From contig NC_081407.1 of the NCBI RefSeq assembly GCF_030272615.1, positions 440,355,213 to 440,419,212 on the forward strand: a stretch of 64,000 bases of DNA. The letters are read 5' to 3'. Within the stretch, counting starts at the first letter, position 1. The number at the start of each line of letters is the position of its first letter. The notes under the pieces were generated by a model, which ran no database searches, was not told the DNA's origin, and was given only the letters and a program-made list of their open reading frames with translations. Source of the stretch: Cryptomeria japonica (lineage: Eukaryota > Streptophyta > Pinopsida > Cupressales > Cupressaceae). Of this stretch, positions 25,427 to 37,795 are shown piece after piece. The position numbers and the translations under genes were made by a program.

Positions 25427-26573
25427 TGTTAGGCCCAATATGGAAAGCTAATGTACTGAGAGGGGAGGGGTGAATCAGTACTCCAAAACCTTTCTAATAA
25501 CTTTATTGTTATGCATAAACAGAGTAGTGCAGTAATATAAAATAAAGCTAAAACAAATAGATAACAATCATACATGATTCACTCCATAACACATATATTT
25601 TGGTTACATAGAAACTCTTGGTTAGAGAGAAAAAGTGCGGTGGGGATGGCACCCACAACTTCACTACTGCAATAATAAAGAGTGCTCAGTTAGAGCTACA
25701 TATTAGCTATTTCTAATAGCTTACCCTATTAGGAGTAACAAGATCTATTAGATCTATCTTGCCAAAGGATTTTACAACATTTAATCTAAATGTTGCACCT
25801 GGTTAGAGGCTTTACAATTTATAGACTTTATTAGAGTCTTTTACCCTATTAAAGGTTTCTCTTTCAACTTCACAATATTACAATAAAATCATTACAAATA
25901 TCTGTAACTTTACATTTGAAATGTTATAGCAGATTCTATGTGCTCAAAATAGATTACCTTGCTTATAGCATACCTCGGTAACCCATATAGTAACTCGATA
26001 AACCCTTCTATTTACTCTATTCTTCAACTGCTCTCTGAAAAAAACTTCTTGGTGACCTCTGTGTCTCTGTAACAGTCTTCTTACACTCATGTACACACCC
26101 TTAACTCATGTTGTATAAATAGATCTCTTAAGATGGTGATCCATTTCTTTGCTTCGATCTTAGAAACATGATTTAACGAATGAATAACTATACAAAATAT
26201 TTCATTGGTTAGATGACCTCAAAATCATACACAATCTTCTAGTGCAATTTCCAATGTGATAATGGTTAGATGTGCCTCGATTTTGTAACACATTTTCATA
26301 TGCATGTCCAGGTTCAATGAATCTGGTAACACGTTTCACTTGGTGTATATCAACTCAGTGTGTCATCTTTGCTGCTCGGTAGACATAAAAAGATACTCAG
26401 TAGACAACTCGGTGTATACTACATTCTGTGACTGCTTTCCTCTGTAACTGACTAGACTGTGCATACTGACTTCTCTGTGTATACTGACTGCATGATTCAG
26501 TAGTATTAACCGACTAGAGTATACAGTATGACTTGGAATATAAAAACTAATGGCAACTTGATAAGTAGTAACA
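25427..26573 (-). repeat. 5' LTR of element D
   Basis: The LTR runs from TGTTAGGCCCAATATGG to AAGTAGTAACA and is followed by TSD GAAAA (26574-26578). It drives the element in minus orientation. Confidence 0.85.
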
Positions 26574-26578
26574 GAAAA

Positions 26579-27874
26579 TAATAAGCGTATTCAAAGAAAA
26601 TGAGTCCTAGCCTAAATCAAGATCAAGATATCATGGCTCTCCAATCTAATCCCATTTTTTATCAAGATCCCACCTATCAAGAATCTTATGATGATCCCCT
26701 AATATTTTGGTATTCCATCCATGATGATCCCCTTTTATCTCAAGAGAAGAGTCCCATTCAAAATCCACCTCCTAAGCAAGAGCATGATATCCCTTCCATC
26801 TCTTTCACTAATCTAATGTAAAATAAAGATAAAAGAACAAACTCAAATGATTCTACTCCAAGTCAAGATCAAGATCAAGGAATCCTTTCATCATCCAAAT
26901 CCATTTTAGGTCCTTTCATTCCAAGGTCAAACTTTTCATCATCCAATTCCATTTTAGGTCCTTTCATTCTAAAGTCAAACTCTTCATCCTCCAAATTTAA
27001 TTTAGGTCCTTTCATTCAAAATTCAAACTCTCCATTCCTTCCATCCATCTTGGGTCCTTACCTCCCTCCATCTACCAATCCATCACCTCAAATGATACAT
27101 AAGAAAGATCAACAAAGACACATATCTTTGAACTTCTTTCAACAATCTATCTAAACATATTTCCAAAACTATTCTTCCATCATTTCCTCTACCGATTTTG
27201 GGTCCTTATGTCCCAAAATTCAATTTTCCTCCATCTCTTCATCACTTCTTGATTTGTGTACCAACACTCATATTTAATACATTTCCATCTATCCTCACAC
27301 AAATATTCAAATATTCTATCTATTATCCACCTCTTTTACATTCCTTCAATCCCTATCATTCAATCCTTTGCATAAATCCTTCATCTGTGAAATAGGCATT
27401 TGTGTCATTTTGTCACATGCTTGCCCATGCTCGAATCTCATGTTCAATCCTTTTCCTATGTATCTATCCATGAAATGCTTTAGAATTAGAGGTTGTTCCT
27501 CTTTAACATTTTCTTTTGGTTGGAATACACACTCAATCCATAAAATAACCACTTATCGTATCTTGGTACCGACATCTTTTGAATACTATATCTCATACAC
27601 TTAATCAATTTGTCTAAATCATTGTGATTTCTTAGTTGAAGACATGGCTATTGAAAAATCTAAAATCTTGCTTCAACAACACTGTAATTATCAGACCCAT
27701 GTAAGTTTCATCACTTACAAGCCAATGCAAGAAAAATAAAGAGAAAAAAGACAATATCAAAAGATCAAAAGCATGAGCAAGAAAATAAATATCAAGAAAA
27801 GAAAAATGAAATGATACAATATCAAAATGCTTGGCTATGGGACATGCAAATAACTTCATCGGTGGTATGGATAC
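26579..27874 (+). pseudogene. remnant ORF with 16-residue repeats; otherwise non-coding
   Basis: A frame from ATG 26600 runs to about 27150 with one TAA (26819-26821). The product is rich in Ser, Pro, Asp and Gln and contains ILGPFIP-type repeats. I recognise no family. A gag-like N-terminus of a decayed gypsy element is possible. The remainder up to the TSD of element A (GATAC, 27870-27874) shows no gene. Confidence 0.35.
26895..27088 (+). repeat. 48 bp minisatellite, about four units
   Basis: Units start at 26895, 26943, 26991 and about 27041. Each has CCATTTTAGGTCCTTTCATT or a variant. The 48 bp period equals 16 codons and keeps the reading frame (SILGPFIP repeats). A weaker fifth unit lies near 27178. 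Confidence 0.75.
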
Positions 27875-29377
27875 TGTTGGCATTTCAATAGAAAGAAAGA
27901 TTGTTGATATTCATTAAGGATACTGAGAAGGTTGTTGAAGATTATTTGATATAACTGAAAAGGGATTATAACTATCTTTATAACATTATTTTGTCATTGA
28001 TGTCAAGAAATTGATTTTCTAATTCGGTATCATGTTGCCATATCTTAAGAAGTATGTTTTGATGAGTATTAAGTGGTCGATAAGTGACACAGAAAGAATG
28101 TGATGAATAAAGGGAGAAATAAGATATTCAATGGGCAACTATTATCGAGTTAGACAATGATGAGATCATGATGTTTAGATTGTTTTTGATATCCTACATA
28201 TGTTGTTGATTGTAAGGTTAATACTATACTATGTCACCGAGCAAAGAACCTAGTCGGTAAATCCTAAGGAACCTAGTCGGTAAACCCTAAGGTTATCGAT
28301 ATCGGTTAATGAAGGCGGAATGTCTACCAAGTAAAGTTTAGTATTTACCAAGTTGCAACTGAGTTATGACAGATCGCATTGGATGGATAAAAGAATTATT
28401 TAATGAAGGATGCTAATGAGTTGGAGATGTATAAATGATTGGTATGCCATGCATGAAGTTTGTTAAGGATCTACAGCAATGGAAGATCGGCAAGAAGATC
28501 TATAGCACAGATTGAACCGCAATAACCTTGTGCAAGTTCCAAGAAAGGAATGCAAGTCCCAAGGCAAGGTAAAACATTTTCAGATCAAAGGATGCACTAA
28601 ACCTAGTCAAGATTGAAGATCTGATGGCTAAGATTGATCATGGGAAATGTGATCAAGGAGATTCAGTGGTTAGCAAATTGTTTATAAATAAGAAATTGTC
28701 GATGAACAATGTATACAGGCAAGTGTAAGCACAGGGATGCTACATAGTGATTATCGAGCACAGAAGCTTGAAGACCTGTTTGAATAACAGAGTAGGGAGT
28801 CGAGCAGAAGGACAAGATAAGTCCTATGAAAAGATTGTTTTGAGAAAATAAGAATCTGCTTTAGCATTTCAGATGTGAAGTTGCAGATATATTTTATTAC
28901 TATTATTTTGTAAGTGACAGAAAATCTCTTAACCGAGTGGACTTAACAGTCTTATTTGTAAACCCTCTAGCAAGGTAACATTCTAAATGAGTGTTTGAAA
29001 TCCCTTGACAAGGTCACTTCTAACAAAGTGAAGAACCTAACAGATCTGAGGGAAATCCCTTAATCGGGTCACATCTAGCAATGTATTTGTAATCTTTAAC
29101 AGGATTTGCTTTTAACCGAGCATACTGTAGAAGATTATATTTCTTAGTGGGTCCGAAATCCAACAGTGGTTTTTCCCTATTTGGGTTTCCATGTTAAATC
29201 TGGTGTTATGTGTTATGATGATTATGTGTTTATGAGTTTGCATGTTTAGAAGTTTTTGGTTATATTGCTAAAGTATAAGTTACCAAGGTTGAATCTGTTG
29301 ATTTTATGGAAGATTAAGTTTGTATGATTCAACCCCCCCCCTCTCATCTTGTTAGCTATTGGCATCAGAACTTTACA
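27875..29377 (+). repeat. 5' LTR of element A
   Basis: It runs from TGTTGGCATTTCAATAG to GAACTTTACA. It contains a TATA-like TTTATAAATA near 28681, the hairpin at 29166-29195 and a C-run near 29333-29341. It matches 40591-42065. Confidence 0.9.
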
Positions 29378-29378
29378 A

Positions 29379-29391
29379 TTAGTATCAGAGC
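29379..29391 (+). promoter_or_regulatory. primer-binding site of element A (tRNA-iMet)
   Basis: TTAGTATCAGAGC is one base off the canonical TTGGTATCAGAGC (G to A). It lies one base after the LTR end. Confidence 0.85.
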
Positions 29392-29441
29392 TTTGGACTC
29401 TGGAAGAAAATTTTAAAGGTACTTGAGGCAAAGATCTGAAA

Positions 29442-31887
29442 ATGTATAAAAGGGATGCACCAAAGCTAAACAAGTCAAGTTTCTCCAAATGGCAGAAAAG
29501 GATGAAGCTGCATTTATCTGGAATTGGAGAATATGCAACATATTATTTGGAGAATGATTACATACCACCAAGCACCAACCCAATGACCTTGGAAGAGATA
29601 AAGGCAAAGCAAAAACATATTCAAGCTATGATTGAAATAACATCAGCATCAACTGACTCAGAGTTTAATGATCTAGAAGTCTGCAATGATGCAAAAGCAA
29701 TGTGGACCAAGCTCATATCTATGTATGGTGGTGATGAACATGTTCAAAGAGAAAAAGTAGATAGTCTAAGAGCACAACTTGAATCCATGAGAATGAATGA
29801 AGGTGAGAATATAACCCAATATAGTACAAGGTTAAAGGAGACTCTCAATCAAATTAAAGGAGCAGGAGGAACTATTGAAGAAAAGGATGTAACAAGTAAG
29901 TTGTTGAGAACCCTTCTACTTACTTATGCCATTTGAGTCTCTGCAATCAATGAACTAAGGTCTGTACCTAACATGTCAGTTTCTTTGGATGGTACTATTG
30001 CTAAGTTACATGCATTTGAGTTAAGTAATTTTGATAACAGTGGGTCTTTGATAAATAAAGTAGAATCTACATTTAGTTCTTTTCATATTGGTGAATCTGA
30101 TGATTACAAAGATATAATGAGTAAGTACTCTGAAGGGAATCACAGTGGAGCAAGTGAAAGATTTCATAAGAACATGGAAGAAGTGCACAAACTATATGAG
30201 GAAATCAAGAAGCAATAAGAGTTTGAAGCATTATTAGCCAGAAGGTTACCGAGAGGAAAAGGTAAATATAAAGGAAAGCTACCTTTAAAATGTTTCAATT
30301 GTGATAAAATAGGACATATGGCTTCTAACTGTCCTGACAAACAATCTAGTGAAAAGAGAGAATACTATGATAATAGGTAGAAAGACAACCAATATAGAGG
30401 ACATCGAGACTTCAGAAGGAGAGACAGAAAGACATGCCTAGTAGCTGATGAGGAATCCAATGATGATAAATCTGATGAAACTGATACTGAGGAAGTTATT
30501 TATGTGGCTATTAAAGATGGATCAGATGAAGAAAGGTATGAAGAAAACGCCCTAATATCTCACATAAATAATAATGATTCTTGGATCATAGACAGTGGAT
30601 GCTCACAACACATGACAGGTGATAAACACAAGTTTGTTAAAATAGAAGACTATGATGGAGGCTATGTAAAATTTGGTAATGATGCACCATGTCCAGTGAA
30701 AGGTAAAGGATCTATAACACTTCTTGACAATGCTAAATGTGATGATGTATACTAGGTTGAAGGATTGAAATACAATTTGTTGAGTGTAGCACAGCTAAAC
30801 AATACAGGATACCGAATAGAATTTTAGAAAGGAATTGTCAAAGTTCATGACAAGCATGGAGAGTTAGCTGCTACCGGGATACAAACAAAAGGTAATACAT
30901 TTCATCTTGACTCAACTCGGAACAAGTGTCTTTATGCAAAGATAGATGATACCTAGTTATGAAATAAAAGGTTTTGTCATGTAAATTTTGATAATCTGAT
31001 CAAAATAAGAAAGAAGAACCGAGTAAGAGGTCTACTGAGTCTTGAAAAACTTGAGAATGCTATGTGGCGAGGATGCTAGATGGGTAAGATGACAAGATCA
31101 AGCTTTACAAGTAAGTCCTACACTTCTAAAGGAATTTTAGATCTAGTACACACTGATCTTTGTGGTCCCATGAAAGTTCAAAGTTATTATGGTGATAAGT
31201 ATTTCATATTATTTGTGGATGATGTCAATTATGTTTTTAAAAGAAAAATCAGAAGCTTTTCAAATGTTTAAATGGTACAAGGCAAGAGTTGAAAATGAAA
31301 CAAGAAGACAACTGAAATGTCTTAAATCTGATAGAGGAGGAGAATTCACTTCTGATTAATTTAACTTATTCTGCAATGATCATGGTATAAAAAGGCAAGT
31401 ATTTGCACTAAGAAAACCTTAGCAAAATGGGATAGCTGAGAGAAGAAATAGATCAATTGTAGATTGTGCCAAAACCATGATGATAGAAAAGAGGGTACCT
31501 CAAATATTTTGGAGAGAAGCAATCAGCACTACAGTTTACACCCTGAACTGAGTTCAACTAAAAAAAGGAACTATGAAGACACCATATGAGATCTGGTATG
31601 ACAAGAAACCTAATGTAAGTTATTTTAAAATCTTTGGAAGTAGATGCTATGTTCACAAAGATAACAGAAATGGAAAGTTTGATCAGAAAAGTGAAGAAGG
31701 AACATTTCTTGGTTATTCTTCTAGAAGTAAAGCATTTAAATGTCTGATCAAATCATCTAACAAAATAGTAGAAAGTGTAAATGTGAAAATTGATGAATTT
31801 GCAGAAAGAAATGATGAAGGAAATTCCAAAGAACTAGAAGATTATGAAGAATTTGTTTATGTTCAACCGAGAAGTCCTACTGAGAAA
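29442..31887 (+). pseudogene. element A gag, protease and integrase (5' part of polyprotein)
   Basis: ATG 29442 opens a copia gag (KLNKSSFSKWQKRM, later MYGGDEHVQ). The zinc knuckle CFNCDKIGHMASNC is complete (30291-30332). The protease site DSGCSQHMTG starts near 30591. The GAG-pre-integrase region is RFCHVNFDN (about 30970) and the integrase core starts at LDLVHTDLCGPMK (31140). One frame holds from 29442 to about 31230. Then a short deletion plus frameshift in the core (after LFVDD) moves the frame, which continues to KTPYEIWYDKKPNVSYFKIFG and the B1 insertion. Stops include TGA 29935, TAA 30216, TAG 30378, TAG 30753 and a TAG/TGA pair near 30955. Not functional. Confidence 0.85.
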
Positions 31888-32528
31888 TGTGAGATTCTAC
31901 GAGAAGCGAGAACCGAGCCAAGATCTGATGTCGATCGTAGATCACATGCAACTCCTCACACAACAGATGATCAAAGATCAAAATAGCTAAATGAAGATAA
32001 TTTCGATATGAGAGAGAAATAGAGACAAAGAAGAGAATTTGGAGAAGACTCTCACCGAGCTATCACTTCACGTGCTTGACTAGTGAAGGTGAGAGTATAG
32101 TGCTTATTATATAGAAAAATATAAGCATATACATCCAAGGGGTGCATTAACTCCTATTCCCCATAACAAGTGGGAGGTTTTACCTTCTTGGTAAATGCCA
32201 AAACATGTGGCATAACCTCCTTACATGAAGACAAAAAAGGAGTTGAGAAAGCTAGCACATAAGGCCAAAAGAGGGTGTGAAACCCAACTACCCCATAACC
32301 CACTTAGGAAATGACAAAATAGTGGTTATGAGAGGTGGCACAACAAGCCAAAAGAGGGTGTGTAACTCAACTACCCATGTGAGGTGGAGAGTTATACATG
32401 TAGCTGAAGTATTTCGCCACGTGTCCTCATATAAACCACTCCTATTAACCTAAGCAAGCTTAAATAATATATGTGTAGGAAAAATAAATACCCCCTAACA
32501 TAAGAAAAATAAAAAACCTACACTAACA
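31888..32528 (-). repeat. 3' LTR of element B1
   Basis: The 641 bp LTR runs from TGTGAGATTCTACGAG to CTACACTAACA. It differs from 37796-38436 at roughly three positions per hundred by eye, many of them C/T or G/A. Confidence 0.9.
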
Positions 32529-32537
32529 CCCCCCCTT
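32529..32537 (-). promoter_or_regulatory. polypurine tract of element B1
   Basis: CCCCCCCTT on the plus strand reads AAGGGGGGG on the minus strand, immediately before the LTR's TGTTAG. Confidence 0.75.
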
Positions 32538-32671
32538 AAGCATAGCTTAGGTGGGTGAAAATATGGGTCCCGGCAAATGCAACCATGTTAGGTACCCATG
32601 TACATAGATAGCCCCACCAAAAGAAGAAACCCCCCCCTAAATAAGGAGAGAAAGAAAGAAAGAAAGAAGGA

Positions 32672-35600
32672 CTAAGAAGTCCCTCCTGAAGTAGACACCT
32701 GTCGTATCCCAAGCAGAGATCGCAAATGAAGGAACTTACTTTCGGTGAAGGGTTTGGTGAAGATGTCCGTAGTTTGATCCATTGTAGAACAATACTTAAG
32801 ATCAATGATGCCTTCCTAAATGAGCTCCTGAATATAGTGCATATGTATATCAATGTGTTTCATCCTCTGGTGATGAACTGGATTTCTTGAGATCTGTATA
32901 GCACTTTGATTATCACAAAAGATGATAGTAGGCTTCCTAACTGGAATACCAAACTCAGTGAGAATATTCTGAAGCCAAATAGCCTCAATGGTAGCATTAA
33001 CTGCCCCTCGATACTTAGCCTCTATTGATGAAAGAGCAATTGCAAACTGCTTCTTACTCGACCAACAAACTGGACTAGAACCAAGTGAGAAGCAATACCC
33101 TGAAGTGGATTTGCGATCTTGAGAATCACCCACCCAATCTGAATCCGTATATCCCACTAAGTCAATATCCATCCCTACTGCATACTGAATTCCATAATTG
33201 TGAGTACCCTGAATGTAGTGGAGAATCCGCTTAGCTGCTTTCCAATGCAACTCATGTGGCTCCTGCATGAATCTAGAGACCATGCCCACCACATATGAAA
33301 TGTCAGGTCTCGTATGAGTCAAGTAGATGAGGCTCCCAACAATTTGTCGATATAAAGTGCTATCAACCAAGGGTGAAGAGCACTTAGCCTCAATTTTGAC
33401 CCCAGACAAAAAAGGAGTAGGTGCAGGCTTACAGTCAACCATGTGAAATCTAGGGAGCATATCGAGTGCATACTTGGGTTGTCCAAGAAAGATGCCTAAA
33501 GAAGATTGAGTAATCTCAATTCTCAAGAAGTAATGTAGAAGACCCAAGTCTGACATCAGAAATCTATCATGTAGAGCAGTTTTCACTAACTTCATGGTGG
33601 ATGAGTGACTCCCTGTGATCAAAAAGTCATCAACATAGAGAACTAGAAATATGAGAGTATCATCCTGGTGCTGAATATAGACATGTGGATTAGAATGGCA
33701 TTGAGTAAAACCAACTGTCAGAAGGAAGGAGTCCATCTTGTCATACCAAGCTCGAGGAGCTTGTTTGAGGCCATAGAGAGACTTTCGAAGTTGACAAACA
33801 AGTGAAGGATCTTGAACAAACCCTTGTGGCTGCTCCATGTAGATTTCCTTCTGAAGGTCACCATGAAGAAATGCACTCTTGACATCCATCTAATGAACTT
33901 TCTAACGATGGGTTGCAGCAATAGTAAGGACAACCCGGATGGAATTCATCTTAGCAACTGGAGCAAAAGTCTCAGAGTAATCAACCCCTGGAACTCGGAA
34001 AAAGCCTTTTGCTACAAAGTGAGCCTTATACTTATCAACCGACCCATCTGCTACAAATTTTGTTCGATAGATCCACTTGCATTGAACAAGTTTCCTTCCC
34101 TTAGGAAGAGGAACTAAATCCCATGTGTGATTCCTTTCTAAGGAATTAAACTCTTCTTGCATTGCAGCATCCCATTCGGGTACACCTTTAGCTTCTCGAA
34201 AAGACTATGGATCAAAAGCTGAAGCAATGAAGAGATGTGGAGCTTGCTGAAATTGTGACCTAGTTCTTCTAGAATCTGATGGATCACCAAGCCAGTCTCC
34301 TATTGACTCAAAAGTTTGTCGAGCCCAAAGAGGCACTGAAGCTAGAGAGTCTGGGGGAGAATCCTCAACCTCTGAAGGATGACTATGAGAAGAATGTGAA
34401 TCCTCACCATCACTATCACCATCTGAAGTAGAGGAAGAAGACTCCTGAATAGGATTAGGAGGATTAAGATCCTCAAAAGAACTGTCAACATCATGCAATG
34501 TCTCCAATGTGATAGTGGATGGAGAAGTGCTATGAGAAGAAATAGAAGAACTCTCCTCAAAACAAACACTCCTCTCAATGAATAACTCATGTGTAGAGGG
34601 ATGGAGAAGTCTATACCCTTTGACATCATCTGGATACCCAACAAATATGCAAGGCTTTCTTTGTGGATCCATAGCCTTGCATTTCTCTGCTGGAATGTGG
34701 GCCCATGCAAGAGAACCAAACACTCTGAAATGCTTAACTGTAGGTTTCCGACCGGTCCAAGCTTGAAAAGGAGTTACCCCCTTCACATCTTTATGAGGAA
34801 GTCGATTCTGGATGTAACATGCATAATTGATGGCCTCTGCCCAATACTGAGGTGCCAAAGACTTGGAGTGAATCATACAATTTGCCATCTCCTTCAAGGA
34901 CCTATTCTTCCATTCTATGACACCATTCTACTGAGGACTGTATGGAACTGTGTGCTGCATGTTGATACCTTCTGAAGCACAAAATTGTTCAAACTGATTA
35001 TTAACATATTCACGCCCATTATCTGTACGCAAAATCTTGATGAACTTCCCAGATTGTTTCTCTGCAAAAGCTTTGAAATCTAGAAAATTCTCAAATACCT
35101 CAAACTTTTGTTTGAGAAAGCAAACTCATGTAAATCTGGAAAAGTCATCAATAAATGTTAAGACATATCTAGCCCTACTAAAAGATGGTTGTGGAAATGG
35201 TCCTGCCAAGTCACTATGTACCAACTCTAATAGCTGTGGATCTCTCCACACTTTGCCTTTATCATACTTCTCCTCAGGATGCTTACCAAGAATACATCCC
35301 TGGCAAACTCCATCAGAAAATCGAATAGAAGGCAACCCTGAAACCATGTCTTATTTATTGAGTTGTTGCAAGTAATGATAGTTCAAGTGGCCAAATCATT
35401 GATGCCACAAACAACTAATCTCATCTGCATGAGTGAGTAAAACTGTCAAAGGAGAGTCAGGAACAAAGAGAGAAAACTGATATAATCTGGATTGATGATC
35501 TGCTTTTCCCACAGCAATAGTAGACCCATTATGCATTTCATTGATTACCACTGTATCTAGCATGAACTCAACTCGCTTGCTAGAACTAGTGTGAGTGATC

Positions 35601-36796
35601 TGATAAACAAATAGGAGATTAGTTGATAAAGATGGAACACAAAGGACATCATTAAATGTTCCTTCGCCCACATCAACAGACCCTCTCCCATGCACTTCAA
35701 TAGGAGTGTCATCACCCATTAGTATGGAAGGCATAGAACATGGCTCTAAAGAGGTGAAATCATCTTTTGAAGAAGCCATTTGGTGTGAAGCACCTGAGTC
35801 AATTATCCAAGAATTGGGTTGTGAAGCAACAACAACTAGGGCCTTACCCTTTCCTTTCCCTTTACTCTCATATGTATCCTTAGAAGATCCTTCTGATGAA
35901 CTCTGTTTGACTGAATCAGGCACCTTGATATTATTCTTTTCAAGAAGATTTGAAAGGTGATCAATTTGTTTCTTTAAACACTTATGTTCATCATGACCAG
36001 GCCTCTTACAATAAGAACACTTGACCTTCTCCTTCTTAGGTTGTTCACCTCTTGATGAAGAGGTCTAATTATGTGCTTTTGAAGTAGCAGATTTCTGATC
36101 TTTTTTCTTCTCTCCTTGGTTCTTTTGTTTCTTATCTTGCTTACTAGACCCTTTTTGTTCTTTTGTGCTTTGATTTACAACTAAGGCATGTGACTTAGAG
36201 GGTTTTATTGTACCCATTTGAACCAATTTGTCTTGCTCCCTAGTGAGTTCTGCAGCAAATTCATCCAGAGAAGGTATTTTGAATGTGGTACCTAGGGCAC
36301 ATTTTGTAGCATAGAATGTTGAAACAAACATTGAATAGTTAGGACCAAGCTTAGAAAGAATACTCAAGATCAGTTGCTTATCATCTTTCTTAGTTCCACA
36401 CCATTCCAACTTCAATCTTACAAACATAAGTTTAGTGAAGAAGTCTTGTAGAGTATCAAAATTGGTTGGATTCAACCCTATGAGTTCATTCTCTAACTGA
36501 TGACCTCTTAGCTCATCCTGCTTACCAAACAGGTTTTCCAAAGTGGTCCACACTGCATTTGGTGTAGTGGCAGATTCAATGTGAAAAAGAAGGTCTAGAG
36601 AGACTAACATACATAGAGTACCAAAAGCTTCATCACATTTATTAAACCATTTAATCTTTTCTGCAGCATCTTGAGGTTTAGTTTCAAGTCCCATAGTAAC
36701 ACGATGATATCCATGTCTTTTTAGATATATTATCATCTTAGATTTCCATTGAAAGTAATTATATGGTGTTAAAAGTGGAACTATAGATGCATCCAT
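32672..36796 (-). pseudogene. element B1 gag-pol polyprotein (one frame, about nine stops)
   Basis: The frame from ATG 36796 to TAG 32672-32674 is 1375 codons with no frameshift. In order: gag (LLTPYNYFQWKSKMIIYLK), zinc knuckle CSYCKRPGHDEHKC (36019-35978), protease DSGASHQMAS (near 35800), integrase (near 35340-34800: LVHSDLAGPF, TDNGREYVNN, NGVIEWKNRS), RT (SAFLHGDLQKEIYMEQ; catalytic YVDD at 33637-33626) and RNase H (YTDSDWVGDSQDRKSTSGY; HIDIHMHYI; DIFTKPF). Internal stops: TAG 36065, TGA 35396, TAA 35351, TGA 35126, TAG 34928, TAG 34205, two TAG near 33893-33905 and TAG 32816. Where B2 is intact it has CAG, CGA or TGG at these places. The stops at 35351 and 34205 are shared with B2. Confidence 0.9.
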
Positions 36797-37783
36797 GATA
36801 GTAGAAAAGAAGATTGCAAAGAATCAGGAAAAGTGCAAGAAAGAAGGCACAAGAGACACCCCCCCTTTTCACTAGTCTCAGAAATCACCCCCCCCCAAAT
36901 ATTGCAACGTTGGCACTTTATAATTAGTGCATTTACAAGGCTTTTTATTAGATTACAATTCTTTAAGAAACCAATAGAGATTTCAAATACAAATAATTTG
37001 AGACAAGATATGAAACAAATCAGCCTTATAACTGCTTAATTTATCTCAATACCTTTCCAACAACTATTAGTTTTTGAAAAATAGAGTTGTGAGGAGAAAG
37101 ATATGACCAATTGAATAGAAAAAGAAGCATCTGATACAACCTTTAATATCTAATAGAAAAAAGCAAAAAATTTCAATTAGACCTGCAATAATGGAGAGTG
37201 CTCATTTCCAGCTTTCCGTCAAGTATTTGTTTGCAAAAATCTGACACCCGAGGCAAAAGTTGTACAACTTTTAAGAAATGTTGTTGAATTTCCCTGATAG
37301 AAAAATGGCTTAGGCCCTATTCAAGCTAGATTTATGCAAAATTTATTCATTTTCTAGAAATACCATCCAAAACCCAAAAATCATTTTTTGTGAAAGTGAA
37401 CAAAAGTTGAAACACTAAAGCAGAAATGAAAACAGCTCCAGTAAAAAAAAATTACTCTGATTTTTTACTATGTCCTCCAAACTCTGATTTTGGTGAAGTA
37501 AAAGTCACTTTTGACTTTGTCAAGCCTTATGGACACTCTGGAAATTCTTATTAAGCTTCCAATATTACCACAAAGCTACAATCACCCAGATCTTACAAGG
37601 ACACATACATATAAACCAGATTTAACTAGAAGCTATTTTCCTTTAAACTGTTCTAATTCTCCAGATCACACAAGAATGCAAGAGAAGAGCATACTTAGTT
37701 TTTAAGAAAAATATTAGCTATATAAAAGTCTCAAATCTCTCAAATAAATTAAAAAAAAAGCAATGAGCTATACCAGACAATAA
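36797..37783 (-). other. untranslated leader of element B1
   Basis: This lies between the PBS and the gag ATG. It is A/T-rich with a C-run near 36860-36897, has no ORF of note, and is homologous to 62368-63359 in B2. Confidence 0.7.
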
Positions 37784-37795
37784 GCTCTGATACCA
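37784..37795 (-). promoter_or_regulatory. primer-binding site of element B1 (tRNA-iMet)
   Basis: GCTCTGATACCA, a perfect 12-base match to the initiator tRNA complement, abuts the LTR. Confidence 0.95.

Larger units (their letters stand above)
20280..26573 (-). mobile_element. complete pol-less LTR retrotransposon with one large ORF (element D)
   Basis: This 6294 bp element has two LTRs (1150 and 1147 bp), both TGTTAGGCCC...AGTAACA on the plus strand. It has perfect GAAAA target-site duplications, a tRNA-iMet PBS next to the right LTR and a PPT next to the left LTR, so it is minus-strand. The 3997 bp interior encodes a long, partly decayed ORF with no zinc knuckle, protease, integrase, RT or RNase H. 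It fits the definition of a large non-autonomous LTR element (LARD-like), but it is protein-coding. Its LTRs differ at several positions per hundred in the stretches I compared, so it is not very recent. Confidence 0.85.

Noticed and set aside
34342-34719. Minus- and plus-strand ORFs overlapping B1 and B2 pol in other frames (e.g. 34342-34719, 59922-60290, 60103-60546)
   Set aside because: They are shadows of the gag-pol frame. They persist in both copies only because the copies are homologous.
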